Assembly (NCBI GenBank): GCA_965240325.2
Contig: OZ251254.1
Span: 62,001 to 126,000, forward strand
From: Rebecca billardiae RCC1528
Lineage: Eukaryota > Haptophyta
Reading direction: 5' to 3'
Length of the DNA: 64,000 nt
Shown here: piece after piece, positions 1-9,414 of the stretch
How positions within the stretch are numbered: position 1 is the stretch's first letter
Layout of the letters: every line of letters begins with the position of its first letter
Made by a program: the position numbers and the translations under genes
The notes under the pieces: generated by a model
The model's database searches: none
Seen by the model: the letters and a program-made list of their open reading frames with translations, nothing else
What the model was told of the DNA's origin: nothing

Positions 1-1057
1 CGCGGCGAGCGCGCGCAGCGCGGCGGTGGACTCGGCGGCGGCGGCGCGCTGCGCGGCGCTCGCGCCGTGCGACGGCGTCGCCGAGACCGCCGACAGGTTC
101 GTGTCGCGCCGCGCCGCGAGCGGCGGCGCCGCCGACGCCGCCGACGCCGCCGCGGACGCGGCCGCGCCGCCGCCGCCGCCGCCGCCCGCGGCGCGCGGCA
201 GCGGCGCCGGCGGCGGCGCGGCGGGCGCAGGCAGCGCGCGCGCGGGCGGCGAGGCGCGCGCGAACGCCGCCGCCTGCTGCGCCTGCGCGCTGAGGCTCGC
301 CGCGGCGATCGCCGCCGCGGGCTGCGCCACGCCCGCGAACGCCAAAATCAACCCCGCCGTCTGCGGATCGGGGTAAAATCTGAGTAGCAGCAGCGCGCGC
401 AAATAGACCTCGAGCGCCGCGCGCCGCCGCTCAAGAGCTTGCAGCGCGGCGCGCGGGCGCGGCGGCGCGGCGGCGGCGGCGGCGGCGCGGCGCTCGTGCG
501 GCTCGGCGGCGCCGCCCAGCGCCGCGCTCAGCCGCGAGAGCGGCAGCGCCGCCGCGGCCGCGCCGCTCGCGCGCGCCGCTGCCCCGAGCGCGACGGAGCG
601 CGGCGGAAACGGCGGCAGAGGCGGCGGCGCGCCGCCGCCGCGCGCCGCGCCGCCGCCGCCGCCCGCGGCGGCGGCGAGCGCGGGCGCGACGAGGTCGTGG
701 AGCTTGCGGAACTGGGAGTACCGCCGGCCGACGGACGAGGCGTGCGCCGCCTCGGCCGCGGCGGCCGCAGCCGCCGCAGCCGCCGCCGCAGCGTCGCCGC
801 CGCCGCCGCCCGCGCCGCCGCCGCCTCGGCCGCCGCGCCGCCGCGGCGTCGCGGCCGCGTCGGAATGCACCGGTGTGGTTGTGAGGGCGATGGTGTACAC
901 GGCGAAGGGCGGGCCGGGCGTGTGGATGCCGACGGTGACCGACGTCGTCACGCCCGCGCCCACCAGCGGGTTCGGCACGCCGTAACCGCCGCCGTAACCG
1001 CCGCCGTAACCGCCGCCGTAACCGCCGCCGTGGCCGGCGGCGCCGCCGCCGCCGGGA

Positions 1058-1094
<37 letters not shown>

Positions 1095-1581
1095 TCACCG
1101 GCGGCGACGCGGCGGTGGGCGGCACGGGGGGCGCGGGTGCGGCCGCGCCGTCTCCACCGCCGCGCAGCGCCGCGCCCGCCTCCGCGCCGAGCACGCCGCC
1201 GAGCGCGCGCTGCAGCTGAGGCGCAAGCGCCTGCAGCCGACGAACATCGCCGCGCGCGCGCAGCGCGCCGCGCACAAACGCGGCCTGCGGCTTGAGCTCG
1301 CCGGCGAGGATGCGCTGCGCGACGGCGATGTCCGCGCACGCCAGCGTCACGTCGGGCACCACCGCCGCCGCACCCGCGCCACCACCGCCGCCAGCCGCGT
1401 CGCCTCCGGCCGGCGGCGCGCGCGCCGCGCGCGCCGTGCTTCCGTCGAGAATTCCCAGCCAGCGCTGGCCGGCGATGTCGATGGCGACGGCGCAGGGCTG
1501 GTCGGTGGGGCAGGGCCGGCCGTCGATGGCGGCGGCGATCAGGTCGCACGCCGCCGCGACCGCGTCCGTCGCCGCGCTCAT
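1..1581 (-). CDS. SCP2-PX domain fusion protein (3' end beyond window)
   Basis: Reading down from the ATG at 1581, the frame stays open to the window edge (527 codons), so the C-terminus is missing. Residues about 10-130 look like a sterol-carrier-protein-2 domain: the segment VTLACADIAVAQRILAGEL followed by KPQAAFVRGALRARGD matches the SCP2 pattern of a hydrophobic strand, a 'dl..il.Gel.p..af..G.l...Gd' helix turn and a lipid tunnel. After a poly-Ala/Gly linker (about 157-200, with GGGY repeats), residues about 205-415 look like a PX phosphoinositide-binding domain: a beta-strand YTIAL, the hallmark GRRYSQFRKLHDL, a Pro-rich PPLPPFP loop and helix ERRRAALEVYLRALL. Inferred role: lipid carriage or sensing at phosphoinositide membranes. 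The tail is Ala-rich. It diverges from the 1818 gene with 236 bp between starts. No intron is needed. The family calls rest on motif reading, without a profile search. Confidence 0.75.
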
Positions 1582-1817
1582 GCCGGCTGGGCGCGACGGG
1601 GGCCGCGCGGCGGGCGGCCGCGGGAAGCAGAGATGCGCGCGCGAGTGCGCTCCTGCGCACGCGCCGGCGTGGCCGCCGCCGGCTGGCAGAGCCTTCTCGG
1701 CGACTCGCGAGAGTGGAGGCCGGCACAATATCCCACGAGGAAAAGGCCGAAAAGCCCGCGACGAATAAAAAGCCCGAGCCGCAGCGAAAAGCGGAAAAGG
1801 GCGCGCGAACGCCCGCC

Positions 1818-2899
1818 ATGGCTGCGTCCTCGGCGCGAGCGCTCGCGCGGCTGCTCGGGCGCGCGCGGGGCCTCGCGGGCGCGGCGGGCGCGGCGGCGGG
1901 CGTCGCGGCGTGCGGCGTGGCCTTCGCGCCCCTCGCCCACGCCGAGCCGCACCCGCCCGCCGCCGCGCCGCCGCCCAAGCCCGCGCCCGACCGGCGGCCG
2001 TTCGACGACCCGGAACTTTCCGCGACGCTTCCGGAGCGCGCGGCGCGCTCGCAGCACCTGCACAGGTACGTGCGCTCGGTCGAGCCGCGCGTGCGCGCGG
2101 CGATGGAGGCGGGCGACGAGGCCGCGCTCCTCGCCCTCCGCGAGGAGATCGGCGCCAAGCAGGAGTCGATTCTCTTTGGAACGTTGCCGGGCGAGAGAGG
2201 CGCGTACTTGCGTCGGTTCGGCTGCGCGGCGTGGTCGCGCGAGGCGCTCGAGGCGTGCGCGGAGCACTCGCCGCTGGTCGAGGTGGGCGCGGGCGCGGGC
2301 CACTGGGCGCGCGCGCTCTCCGGACTCCCGGACCGCGCCGTAGACGTCCTGGCGTACGACGACGGCTCGGCGGTGCCCCTTGGCCAACAGCGCGGCGCGG
2401 CGGGCCGCGTGAGTCCGGGCGGTCCGGAGGTGCTGCGCGGTCCGGAGGCGGCAGGGCGCACGCTGCTGCTGGTGTACCCGCCGCCCACCGACATGGCGGC
2501 GCGCTGCCTCCGCGAGTACCGCGGCGAGTGGCTCATCTACGTCGGCGAGGCGCGGTGCGAGCGCGCGCGCCGTGCGGCGCGCGCCGCGCGCCGCCGCCTG
2601 CGCGCGCGCGCCGGCCGCTGCGCGCGCCCTCCGGCTCCCCTGCCCCAACCGCCATCGCACTCCGCGCGCGGCGCCGCCGGCTACCCCCGGCCCCTGCCCC
2701 TGCCCCGACCCCCCGCAGCGGCGGCTACAACGCCGACGCCGCCTTCTTCGATGCGCTGCGCTCCGGCTGGCGGCTGAAGCGCTCGGTGGACACGCGGCCG
2801 TTTCGCGGCGGTTACGAACGGCTGTACGTGTTCAAGCGGCGGCACGCGTGGGCGCGGCGGGCGTGGCGGGGTGCAGCCGTGGGTGGCGCGGGCAGCTGA
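1818..2899 (+). CDS. Class I SAM-methyltransferase-like protein, organelle-targeted, one intron
   Basis: Read as join(1818..2554, 2719..2899), 305 aa. The first exon holds a glycine-rich SAM-binding-like loop VEVGAGAGHWARAL near residue 154, then an acidic strand (DVLAYDD) and a later strand LLLVYPPPTDMAARCL. The frame is lost after GEWLIYVGEAR and regained in another frame as GGYNADAAFFDALR. A GT donor at 2555 and a pyrimidine-rich CAG acceptor ending at 2718 join these exactly, giving a continuous conserved-looking sequence, so the 164-bp intron is well supported. The ATG at 1818 has a good context (gccATGg). It is followed by an Arg/Ala-rich stretch without acidic residues, typical of a mitochondrial or plastid presequence, with a hydrophobic segment at about 20-40. 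The longer in-frame start at 1713 lies in probable 5' UTR. The substrate is unknown, and 'methyltransferase' rests on the SAM loop only. Confidence 0.7.
2555..2718 (+). other. Spliceosomal GT-AG intron
   Basis: The donor is GTGCGA and the acceptor ends in a C-rich tract followed by CAG. Removing 164 bp restores one reading frame between the two conserved halves of the methyltransferase-like protein. The intron is as GC-rich as the exons. Confidence 0.7.
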
Positions 2900-3472
2900 C
2901 GTGGCGGGGGCGACTGGCGAGGGCACTGCCACGGACGTCCGGCGCGGCGTAGTTGTCATCATCATCATGATCACTCCGCCGATCAGTGTCACCGATCACT
3001 TCCTGGTCAGTCGCTGTCGCGCCCTATACTTATCGGCCCGGTCGGCACCGCCGCCGAGCCGCCTCAAACTGTCCTCAGCACATCAGACAGCAGGCCAATG
3101 GCCGTCATCACGGCATGCGCGTCGATCGTCGTCGTCCGGTCAGTGATAGACGATAATGATGCCGATGATGCGCGCTGCTGATATATCGCGGATAATATTT
3201 TATATAACTAAAATAAGTACTGTCTCGATCTGCGCCAATACTCATGCAATAGTCGTCGTAGCAGTGTCTGTCATCGTGGCTCACTAATGGCTGTGCGATG
3301 CATGATATGTGCATGGCGCAGCGCTGAGCGCATAGACCACGCGGATCGAGCCGCCTGCCCCGCGGCCTGGTCCCACCGCGGGCCACCGCGCTGCCGCCGG
3401 CCCGCCGGTTCATCAATCCGAAAGCGAGCGCGTCATCAGCGCAGTCCGGGTCACGACACGTGACTCGGACTG
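2900..3472. other. Convergent intergenic region
   Basis: Lies between the 3' ends of the methyltransferase-like gene (+) and the sulfotransferase gene (-). It is less GC-rich than the genes, with an AT-rich patch at about 3140-3260. No coding signal was seen. Confidence 0.6.
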
Positions 3473-4627
3473 TCAGACTGCTCCTGAGTGCTCCGTCAAC
3501 TCCCCTGGTACTGTCGCGCATGCCAATACGCGAGCATCGCCGGCCGCCTGGCTCGGCGAAAGAATGCTGTGTGGCATGCGGCTGTTGATGAAGCCCAATG
3601 CTGCGCTGTACGCGCGCTGGAAGTCGCCGTGCACAGCGGCGCGCACGTCCGCGCTCACGTCCGCGCACCAAAACTGCGACTTGTGGTCTGAGCTCGGGCG
3701 TGAGTTGCGGATTTGCTCGATGCCACTTGACCGCTCCGCGACGGAGGGCGCGTCCTCGAGGCCGAGCCACCTCGTGAGCCTCAGCCACGTGCCCACGCGG
3801 TCGTGCGCGGTCGCCTCTAGACTGACCACAATCACGCGCTGGAGCGCACCCGCTGCCGCCATGTCTTTTCCACGCGTCACGTGCTGAAGGTGGCGTGGCA
3901 GGTCGAAGTAACTCTGGCGGCTGAGCCAGTACCACTTGCAGCCGAGCGCGAAGTCGGCAAGCGACGGAGGGGCCGAGGGCGTGTGGTTCGCTGGACAGCC
4001 TGCCGGCGGCGGTTCCCTCGTCATTTTTCCGGCAAAGTATCGCCTGGCCACATGGTTGCGGGCGGACTCCAGCCACGCGATCGGCTCGCGTATGCACGCG
4101 ATGGCGCGAGCCGAGGGGATCTGCGCAAGGCTGCCGTACGGCTTCACCGAATACTGCAAATCGTGCAGATACAGCGGGTCGCCGATCACCACGCGCCTCC
4201 TTGCATTGCCAGAAGCCTCGGCCGTTGCGGCTGTCGCGCACATGCGGGCCACAAAGTCTTGGGACGGGCGGGCATGCCTCAGTGGTCGGCGCACTATCTC
4301 TTCCAAGCATTCGCCGCTCTCGTCAAGCGCCATGCTCGAGCACGTCACCCCTGGATGCCTTGCCACGATATTCCGCACGTAGGTGGTACCGGCTTTGGGC
4401 AGACCGACAACGGCGATATCGATCTGTACCTCACGCCATGCCGTCCTCGTCGCTGACGTGTTGCAGCCGGCATGCGACGCAGCTGATGCACAGGCGGCGA
4501 GTGATTGGACGACGAGCACCATTACGAGGCCAATGGACGTCACGGCCAGTGCAGACCTCCGCGCCACTGCCGACTGCGCCGTCTCCAACTCCATCGTGCG
4601 CTGTGGTGAATCTGCATGGACATGCAA
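3473..4627 (-). CDS. Type II membrane sulfotransferase
   Basis: 384 aa from the ATG at 4627; an in-frame ATG at 4594 (MELETAQ) is an equally good start. A short cytosolic N-terminus is followed by one hydrophobic segment at about 26-46, giving the type II topology of Golgi sulfotransferases. The 5'-phosphosulfate-binding loop is clear: AVVGLPKAGTTYVRN at about 72-86, with the key K-A-G-T-T. The 3'-phosphate-binding segment is CIREPIAWLESARNHVARRYF, with Arg180 and Ser189 in the expected places. Cysteines and an NHT sequon lie in the lumenal part. These are the PAPS-binding signatures of the carbohydrate/protein sulfotransferase superfamily. The likely role is transfer of sulfate to polysaccharide or glycoprotein in the secretory pathway. 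The acceptor cannot be read from the sequence. Confidence 0.85.
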   Translation of the reverse strand: MHVHADSPQRTMELETAQSAVARRSALAVTSIGLVMVLVVQSLAACASAASHAGCNTSATRTAWREVQIDIAVVGLPKAGTTYVRNIVARHPGVTCSSMALDESGECLEEIVRRPLRHARPSQDFVARMCATAATAEASGNARRRVVIGDPLYLHDLQYSVKPYGSLAQIPSARAIACIREPIAWLESARNHVARRYFAGKMTREPPPAGCPANHTPSAPPSLADFALGCKWYWLSRQSYFDLPRHLQHVTRGKDMAAAGALQRVIVVSLEATAHDRVGTWLRLTRWLGLEDAPSVAERSSGIEQIRNSRPSSDHKSQFWCADVSADVRAAVHGDFQRAYSAALGFINSRMPHSILSPSQAAGDARVLACATVPGELTEHSGAV

Positions 4628-5075
4628 GCGAGATTATCGTCGGCGGACAATGAAATTGTATATTATAATAATACTACGACCCGCCAGCTGACATGATCCG
4701 GACCTGCACTTTCGCCCTTGCTCGGGGCACAGCAGGTCCATGCGAGCCGCGCAGGTGGATCGCGCTTCAGCAGCTCAAGGCCGCGCTCAAGCTTTACGAT
4801 CGCGGTGCAGGCTATGCTCTGCCACCAACGCCGACTTCGTGTCGACGATCCGGGGCACTGCCGCCGACGAATCAGGAGACCCGCGTCGTCCTACCTGTGT
4901 CGTTAAATCATACTACATAGAATGAGTACAATAATAACTACGTTTATTAGAGTACAGAGTGTCGTTAAATCATCATAGAATGAGTATATTAACAGAGTAC
5001 TAATATAGAATCAGTATACTATATATATATATAGCATACCACGTCGTTAATATATATATATATATAGCTATTGTG

Positions 5076-5131
<56 letters not shown>

Positions 5132-7132
5132 GCCGTGAGATAAAATGCGACTGACTCAGCCGCCGACTGCCGTACTCATAGTACTGGTAGCCTGGTCCAT
5201 CCCGATTTTCGCCACTGAAAAAGCCTTTTTCGGATTTTGGGCGCCTCATTTCTCCCGGTTGTTTCTCGTCGCTCGTCGCGCTCGTCAAAAATCGCCACCG
5301 GCCGTCCGACGGCTCGCCGCGACGAAGGTCGGAAGGGGCTCGAGAGCCTCGACTGGACGACTGCGCCGCCTCATGTCAGGTGTAGTGCTGGACACATCGT
5401 TCGGGTGCCCCGGCGGTGTGCGTGCACACCTTGAGCGACATGTCTGCGTTGCTTCCGCCGCCCGCGGTCCGTCGCCAGGTCGACTTCTCGCCCGACGGCG
5501 CGCGTCGAACGCTCAGCTGCTGGGTTGCGCTGCGCCTTCGAGAAGGGGCACCTCCGGGAATATGCGCGGCACGCGACGGCTCGCATGGGGCACCGCCTAC
5601 CCCTAGCATGTACTCGATGCCACCACCAGCGTTGGGCGCGCTGCGCATCGCCAACGCTTCATCCGGCCAGTCCCGTCACGTTTGCGCATGGGTCGCCCAA
5701 GGCGGCGGCAGTCGATTTGTGCTTCTCGTGGAGCTGTATGCCGGGCTGGGGGCGATCAGGACGGCTCGCCTTGCGGGGCTGGGTATGTACAGTTACATTG
5801 TAGTGGCTGCCGGCTGACTCCCATCCCCTGGGTGCTGCTTTATCGTCGTGGCCTTTGCTGCGAGCACAAGGTCGAGGATCGTACCGCGGTCTGCGAGGCA
5901 GAGTCGACGGAGTCGTCGCTTGAAGATGGTTGAGAGCGCTCATACGTCTTCCTTGGTGTCGTGCGGCTACTCCAGCACGCAAGGCTCGCGCTTTGGCACG
6001 TGTTTGGTGTCCATGGGTGGCACATTGTGCCATTCGGGTGGCTCGGAAGCACGTGCTCGGGTGTCTTCCCCGTTTACGTGCGGTGGGTCAAGTCACCACG
6101 CACGGCCAGAGCATGTCATGGCACGCGGAGGGTGCCCATGAACGATCCCCACCCCGGTGGTGGCCGTAGGCGCACTCGAAGCGGTCGCATCGTCACCCGC
6201 GGATCACATCAGTCCGCCGTTGAGGCTGTCGGGCGAGCAAGGACGTGCGATCTGACCCTTGGACGAGCAGCTAGAACCGCGATTATGCCTCGTCTAAGGA
6301 CGCACATGTCGTCGTTGTAGGCAGTACGGGTGCCCCAAGTGAAAGGGCGGGCGTGGCACGCGACTTGACAGCTTGAATGACTCGATGCACGCCGCCATGG
6401 ACACGCGATCCGGATCCGTTGCGAACCTGCCGTGTGGCTCACGGCGGCGCGCGTTGTGCCGCAGATCGGCCAGTCGCCACGCAGGAGATGGTCTCCAGAC
6501 CAGGTCCAGCACCTGACCGACTGCCGCACGCCTGGCCGGGTGGGAGTCCGGCCCTCTTCTTGTCTGCAGGAGTGCGCGGAAGGCCAGGCGGAGCCTCGTC
6601 CGACCACTGCACCCCGAGCGCCGCACTAATCGTGCAGCCTGGGACAGCTACCCACCTATGGCGAATATGTAACGACATAGTGGTATTTAATTATACAGAC
6701 TCAGAACGCATATTTATGCGGGTACATTGCCCATAATATGCGGGTACAAATGGGTAATATAGTCGATCTTGCAGTAGTTGAGTACGACCACTTGCGCACA
6801 GACCAGAGCCCATCCTAATGGCCTGTACCAAGGTTCATGCTCGCCTCGACGTACGCCAATAAGTAAGTTCGTGCGTTTGGGCTCATTTCGGCTAAGTACT
6901 TACCCACATTCAGACTGACGATTCTCTATGTGTCCGTAGTTGTCCGCGGCGCGCGCGCGCACGCTCACGACGGGCCGCGGATGCGATTTTTAGGCCGAAA
7001 CTTTTGCTCCGCCCGGGCTGGGCCCATTTGCTACGCTGTTTCCGGGTGTGAGCGCGCGCCTAGGGGCCCGCATTCATTTGGCGATAAAATCCCCGAAAGT
7101 GCTCCAGTGCGTTTGGACCAGGCTAGTACTGG
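4628..7132. other. Gene-poor intergenic stretch with AT-rich islands
   Basis: About 2.5 kb with no convincing coding region. AT-rich islands sit at about 4890-5140 and 6650-6760, with mixed-composition DNA between. A short motif (tcgttaaatcat followed by tagaatgagta) occurs at about 4898 and 4961, and a relative occurs near 21010. The open frames here are short, overlap on all six frames and show no family motif. Confidence 0.5.
5020..5130. repeat. (TA)n microsatellite
   Basis: Alternating TA tracts at about 5020-5031, 5049-5066 and 5078-5129, separated by short spacers. The longest is an almost uninterrupted run of about 26 TA units in an otherwise GC-rich region. Confidence 0.95.
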
Positions 7133-8662
7133 TCAGCAGCTGGGCACTGCCCACCGTTCTGCTGCTGCTCCTGCGGGCGTGCCCTCGGGCGCGCGAGGCA
7201 CGCTGCGCCGTGCGATGCACGGCGAGGGTGTGGCGACGTCCGTCCCGTCCGCGTCCGCGCTCACGCCGTGGCCGAGCGCGGCCGTCTGCTGGCCGCACGA
7301 GTACACGTCGCCGTCCACCGTCATGAAGAGCGCGTGGCTGTGGCCGAGCGCGCAGTCGCTCACGCGCGCGTGCGCGACGACGTGCACGGGGGTCGGGTGC
7401 GGCACGCGGGTGTGCCGCGTCTTCGCCCCGAGCTGCGAGCAGCGGTTGGAGCCGAACGCGTGCAAGCTGCCGTCCGCGCTCAGCACGACGCTGCTGTCCG
7501 AGCCCGCGCTGGCGCGCACGGCGCGCACGCCCGCCAGCGCCTCGATGCGCGTGGGCGTGGACACGGCGGACTCGTCGCCGTGGCCCAGGCAGCCCGACCT
7601 GCCCTGGCCGAACGAGTGCACGCCGCCCGCCGCGTCCACCACCAGGCTGTGCGCGACGCCCGCGCTCACGTGCACGGCGCGCACGCCCGCGAGCGCCTCG
7701 ATGCGCCTCGGCGTGTGCTGATCCTGCTGGTCGCCGTGGCCGAGCTGGCCAGCCTGCCCGCGGCCGCACGAGTAGACGGCGCCGCCGACCGTGACGAGCT
7801 GCACGTGGAACATGCCGGCGCACGCGCCCGCGACGCGCTCGTCGCCCAGCGCCTCGATGCGCGTCGGCTCCAGCCGGCCGACCGTGTCGCCGTGGCCGAG
7901 CTGGCCGTGGTTGTTCTGGCCCCAGCTGTACGCGCGGCCCGCCGTGCTGAGCGCGAGGCTGCAGCGGCTCCCGCCCGCGACGCACACGACGACCTCGTGC
8001 GCGAGCGCCATCACCTGCACGAACACGCGGCGCGTCGCCGTGTCGCCCAGCCCGAGCTGGCCCTCGCGGTTCTCGCCGCACGCGTAGACCTCGCCGCTCG
8101 CGCTCAGCGCGAGCAGGTGGTCGTAGCCGGCGGCGACCGCGCACATGTGCACGGCCGAGAGCGAGGCGACGCGCCTGGGCACGAGGACCGAGCTCGTCTC
8201 CGCGTGCCCGAGCCCGGCGCACGCGCGGTACGCGCACGCCGCCGCCTCCTCGTCCTCGCCGTCGTCGGAGTCGTCGAGGGCCTTCTCCTCGCCCCACGTG
8301 TAGAGTGCGCCGTCCGCGTCCACGAACGCGCTCATGCTGAGCTGGTGCAGCACCGACGTGCCGCACGCCACGGCGTGGCTGTGCGCGCGTGCGAGCGCGT
8401 GGACGCGCTCGTGCGCGAGGAGCTCGCCCGTCGTCGTGCTGCCGTCGTCGCGCGGAGCCGCGGCGGCGAGCGCGCGCGCGTGCCCGCGCGCGCGCGCGCG
8501 CTCGAGGAGCGCGCGCTCGACGGGCGAGTGGGTGCCGGGCGCGCCGCGGAAGACGCGAGAGACGGCGTTCGCGTTGACGAGGTCGGGAAGCGGCAGGTGC
8601 TGCGCGATGCTCTCCACCAGCTCGGTCGGCAACATCGCCACAGGGAGCGTCATGCGGAGCAA
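7133..8662 (-). CDS. F-box protein with RCC1 repeats (paralogue 1)
   Basis: 509 aa, intronless. An F-box-like N-terminus at residues about 10-45 (LPTELVESIAQHLPLPDLVN followed by AVSRVFRG) precedes a run of RCC1 blades at about 90-480. The blades carry the usual signature: GxxHxLAL or HSLVV, then GxVYxCGxNxxGQLGLGD. Clear examples are VYACGENREGQLGLGD, AYSWGQNNHGQLGHGD and VYSCGRGQAGQLGHGD. At least six repeats are visible, enough for one propeller. An acidic insert (DDSDDGEDEEA) interrupts an early blade. F-box plus RCC1 proteins usually act as substrate adaptors of SCF ubiquitin ligases or as chromatin/GTPase regulators; which applies here is inference. The start is the ATG at 8662, with another Met three codons in. 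A clear paralogue lies at 39951-41702. Confidence 0.9.
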   Translation of the reverse strand: MLRMTLPVAMLPTELVESIAQHLPLPDLVNANAVSRVFRGAPGTHSPVERALLERARARGHARALAAAAPRDDGSTTTGELLAHERVHALARAHSHAVACGTSVLHQLSMSAFVDADGALYTWGEEKALDDSDDGEDEEAAACAYRACAGLGHAETSSVLVPRRVASLSAVHMCAVAAGYDHLLALSASGEVYACGENREGQLGLGDTATRRVFVQVMALAHEVVVCVAGGSRCSLALSTAGRAYSWGQNNHGQLGHGDTVGRLEPTRIEALGDERVAGACAGMFHVQLVTVGGAVYSCGRGQAGQLGHGDQQDQHTPRRIEALAGVRAVHVSAGVAHSLVVDAAGGVHSFGQGRSGCLGHGDESAVSTPTRIEALAGVRAVRASAGSDSSVVLSADGSLHAFGSNRCSQLGAKTRHTRVPHPTPVHVVAHARVSDCALGHSHALFMTVDGDVYSCGQQTAALGHGVSADADGTDVATPSPCIARRSVPRAPEGTPAGAAAERWAVPSC

Positions 8663-9406
8663 GGGGGAGGACGTTTGCGGTAATTTTTAAGGCTCGTCGG
8701 TCAGGTGGCAGTGGTGGTGATCTCGATCTCCGCTTTGGACTGATTCCAAACAACCAACCGGTCCAGACCTCAGGATTTGGGAAACTCGGAAAATGAGAGA
8801 AATTCAAAACCCGCCGCGTGCGCCCGCCACAGCCATCCGCCGCGAGGCGCCGCCCGCTGCCGCGCCGCCTCGGTCGTAGACGTGCACGCGGCGATGGCGC
8901 ACGCGGTCGGGCAGAGGCATAGGGCCTTTCTGCGCCGCCCTGCGCCGGGCGACTCGCGTCTGACCATCTTCTCGGCGCCTTGAGCCCGCACGGGCGTGTG
9001 CGCCGCCTCTCGGCTTCAGCCGTGCTCAGTCGTCCCCGCAAAGTATGCGCGCGCTGAGCGCAACCCGAGGCGCGCATCCCAGGACGGCGTGAGCCATGTG
9101 ACAGTACGGTCGTGTGCGCACGCCATGGTGCCCAGCGGCTTCACGTGCGTGCCTCTTCGCTGCCTCGGCAGGCAAGGCGCGGCATGTCTCTGGCTGAATG
9201 TGGCGGCGGCACACGCTCGCGCTCGCGCGGGCCTGCAGCTGACCGTCGAGGTGCGAGGGCGCGAAGCGCTGCGCCACGCGCAAGCGACAGTAGTTCACCG
9301 CTTCGCTACCGCCCCGCTGCGTCCCATCGGAAGATCTACTGGACTTCGCGCGGCCTCGCCCTGGCGGCGGAAGGCGAGAGCGAGGTGGCGGCGGGAGCGT
9401 CCGCCC
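8663..9406. other. Intergenic region upstream of F-box/RCC1 gene
   Basis: No coding region is supported. It holds the promoter side of the RCC1 gene, and at its right end the target site of the 9415-11542 element. Confidence 0.5.
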
Positions 9407-9414
9407 CAGCGCGC

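Noticed and set aside
5020-5130. Replication origin or centromere at the TA tract
   Set aside because: A TA microsatellite alone is not evidence for either.
5145-6950. Several 90-150-codon ORFs
   Set aside because: All six frames are comparably open, and no sequence resembles a known family or keeps a consistent codon bias.
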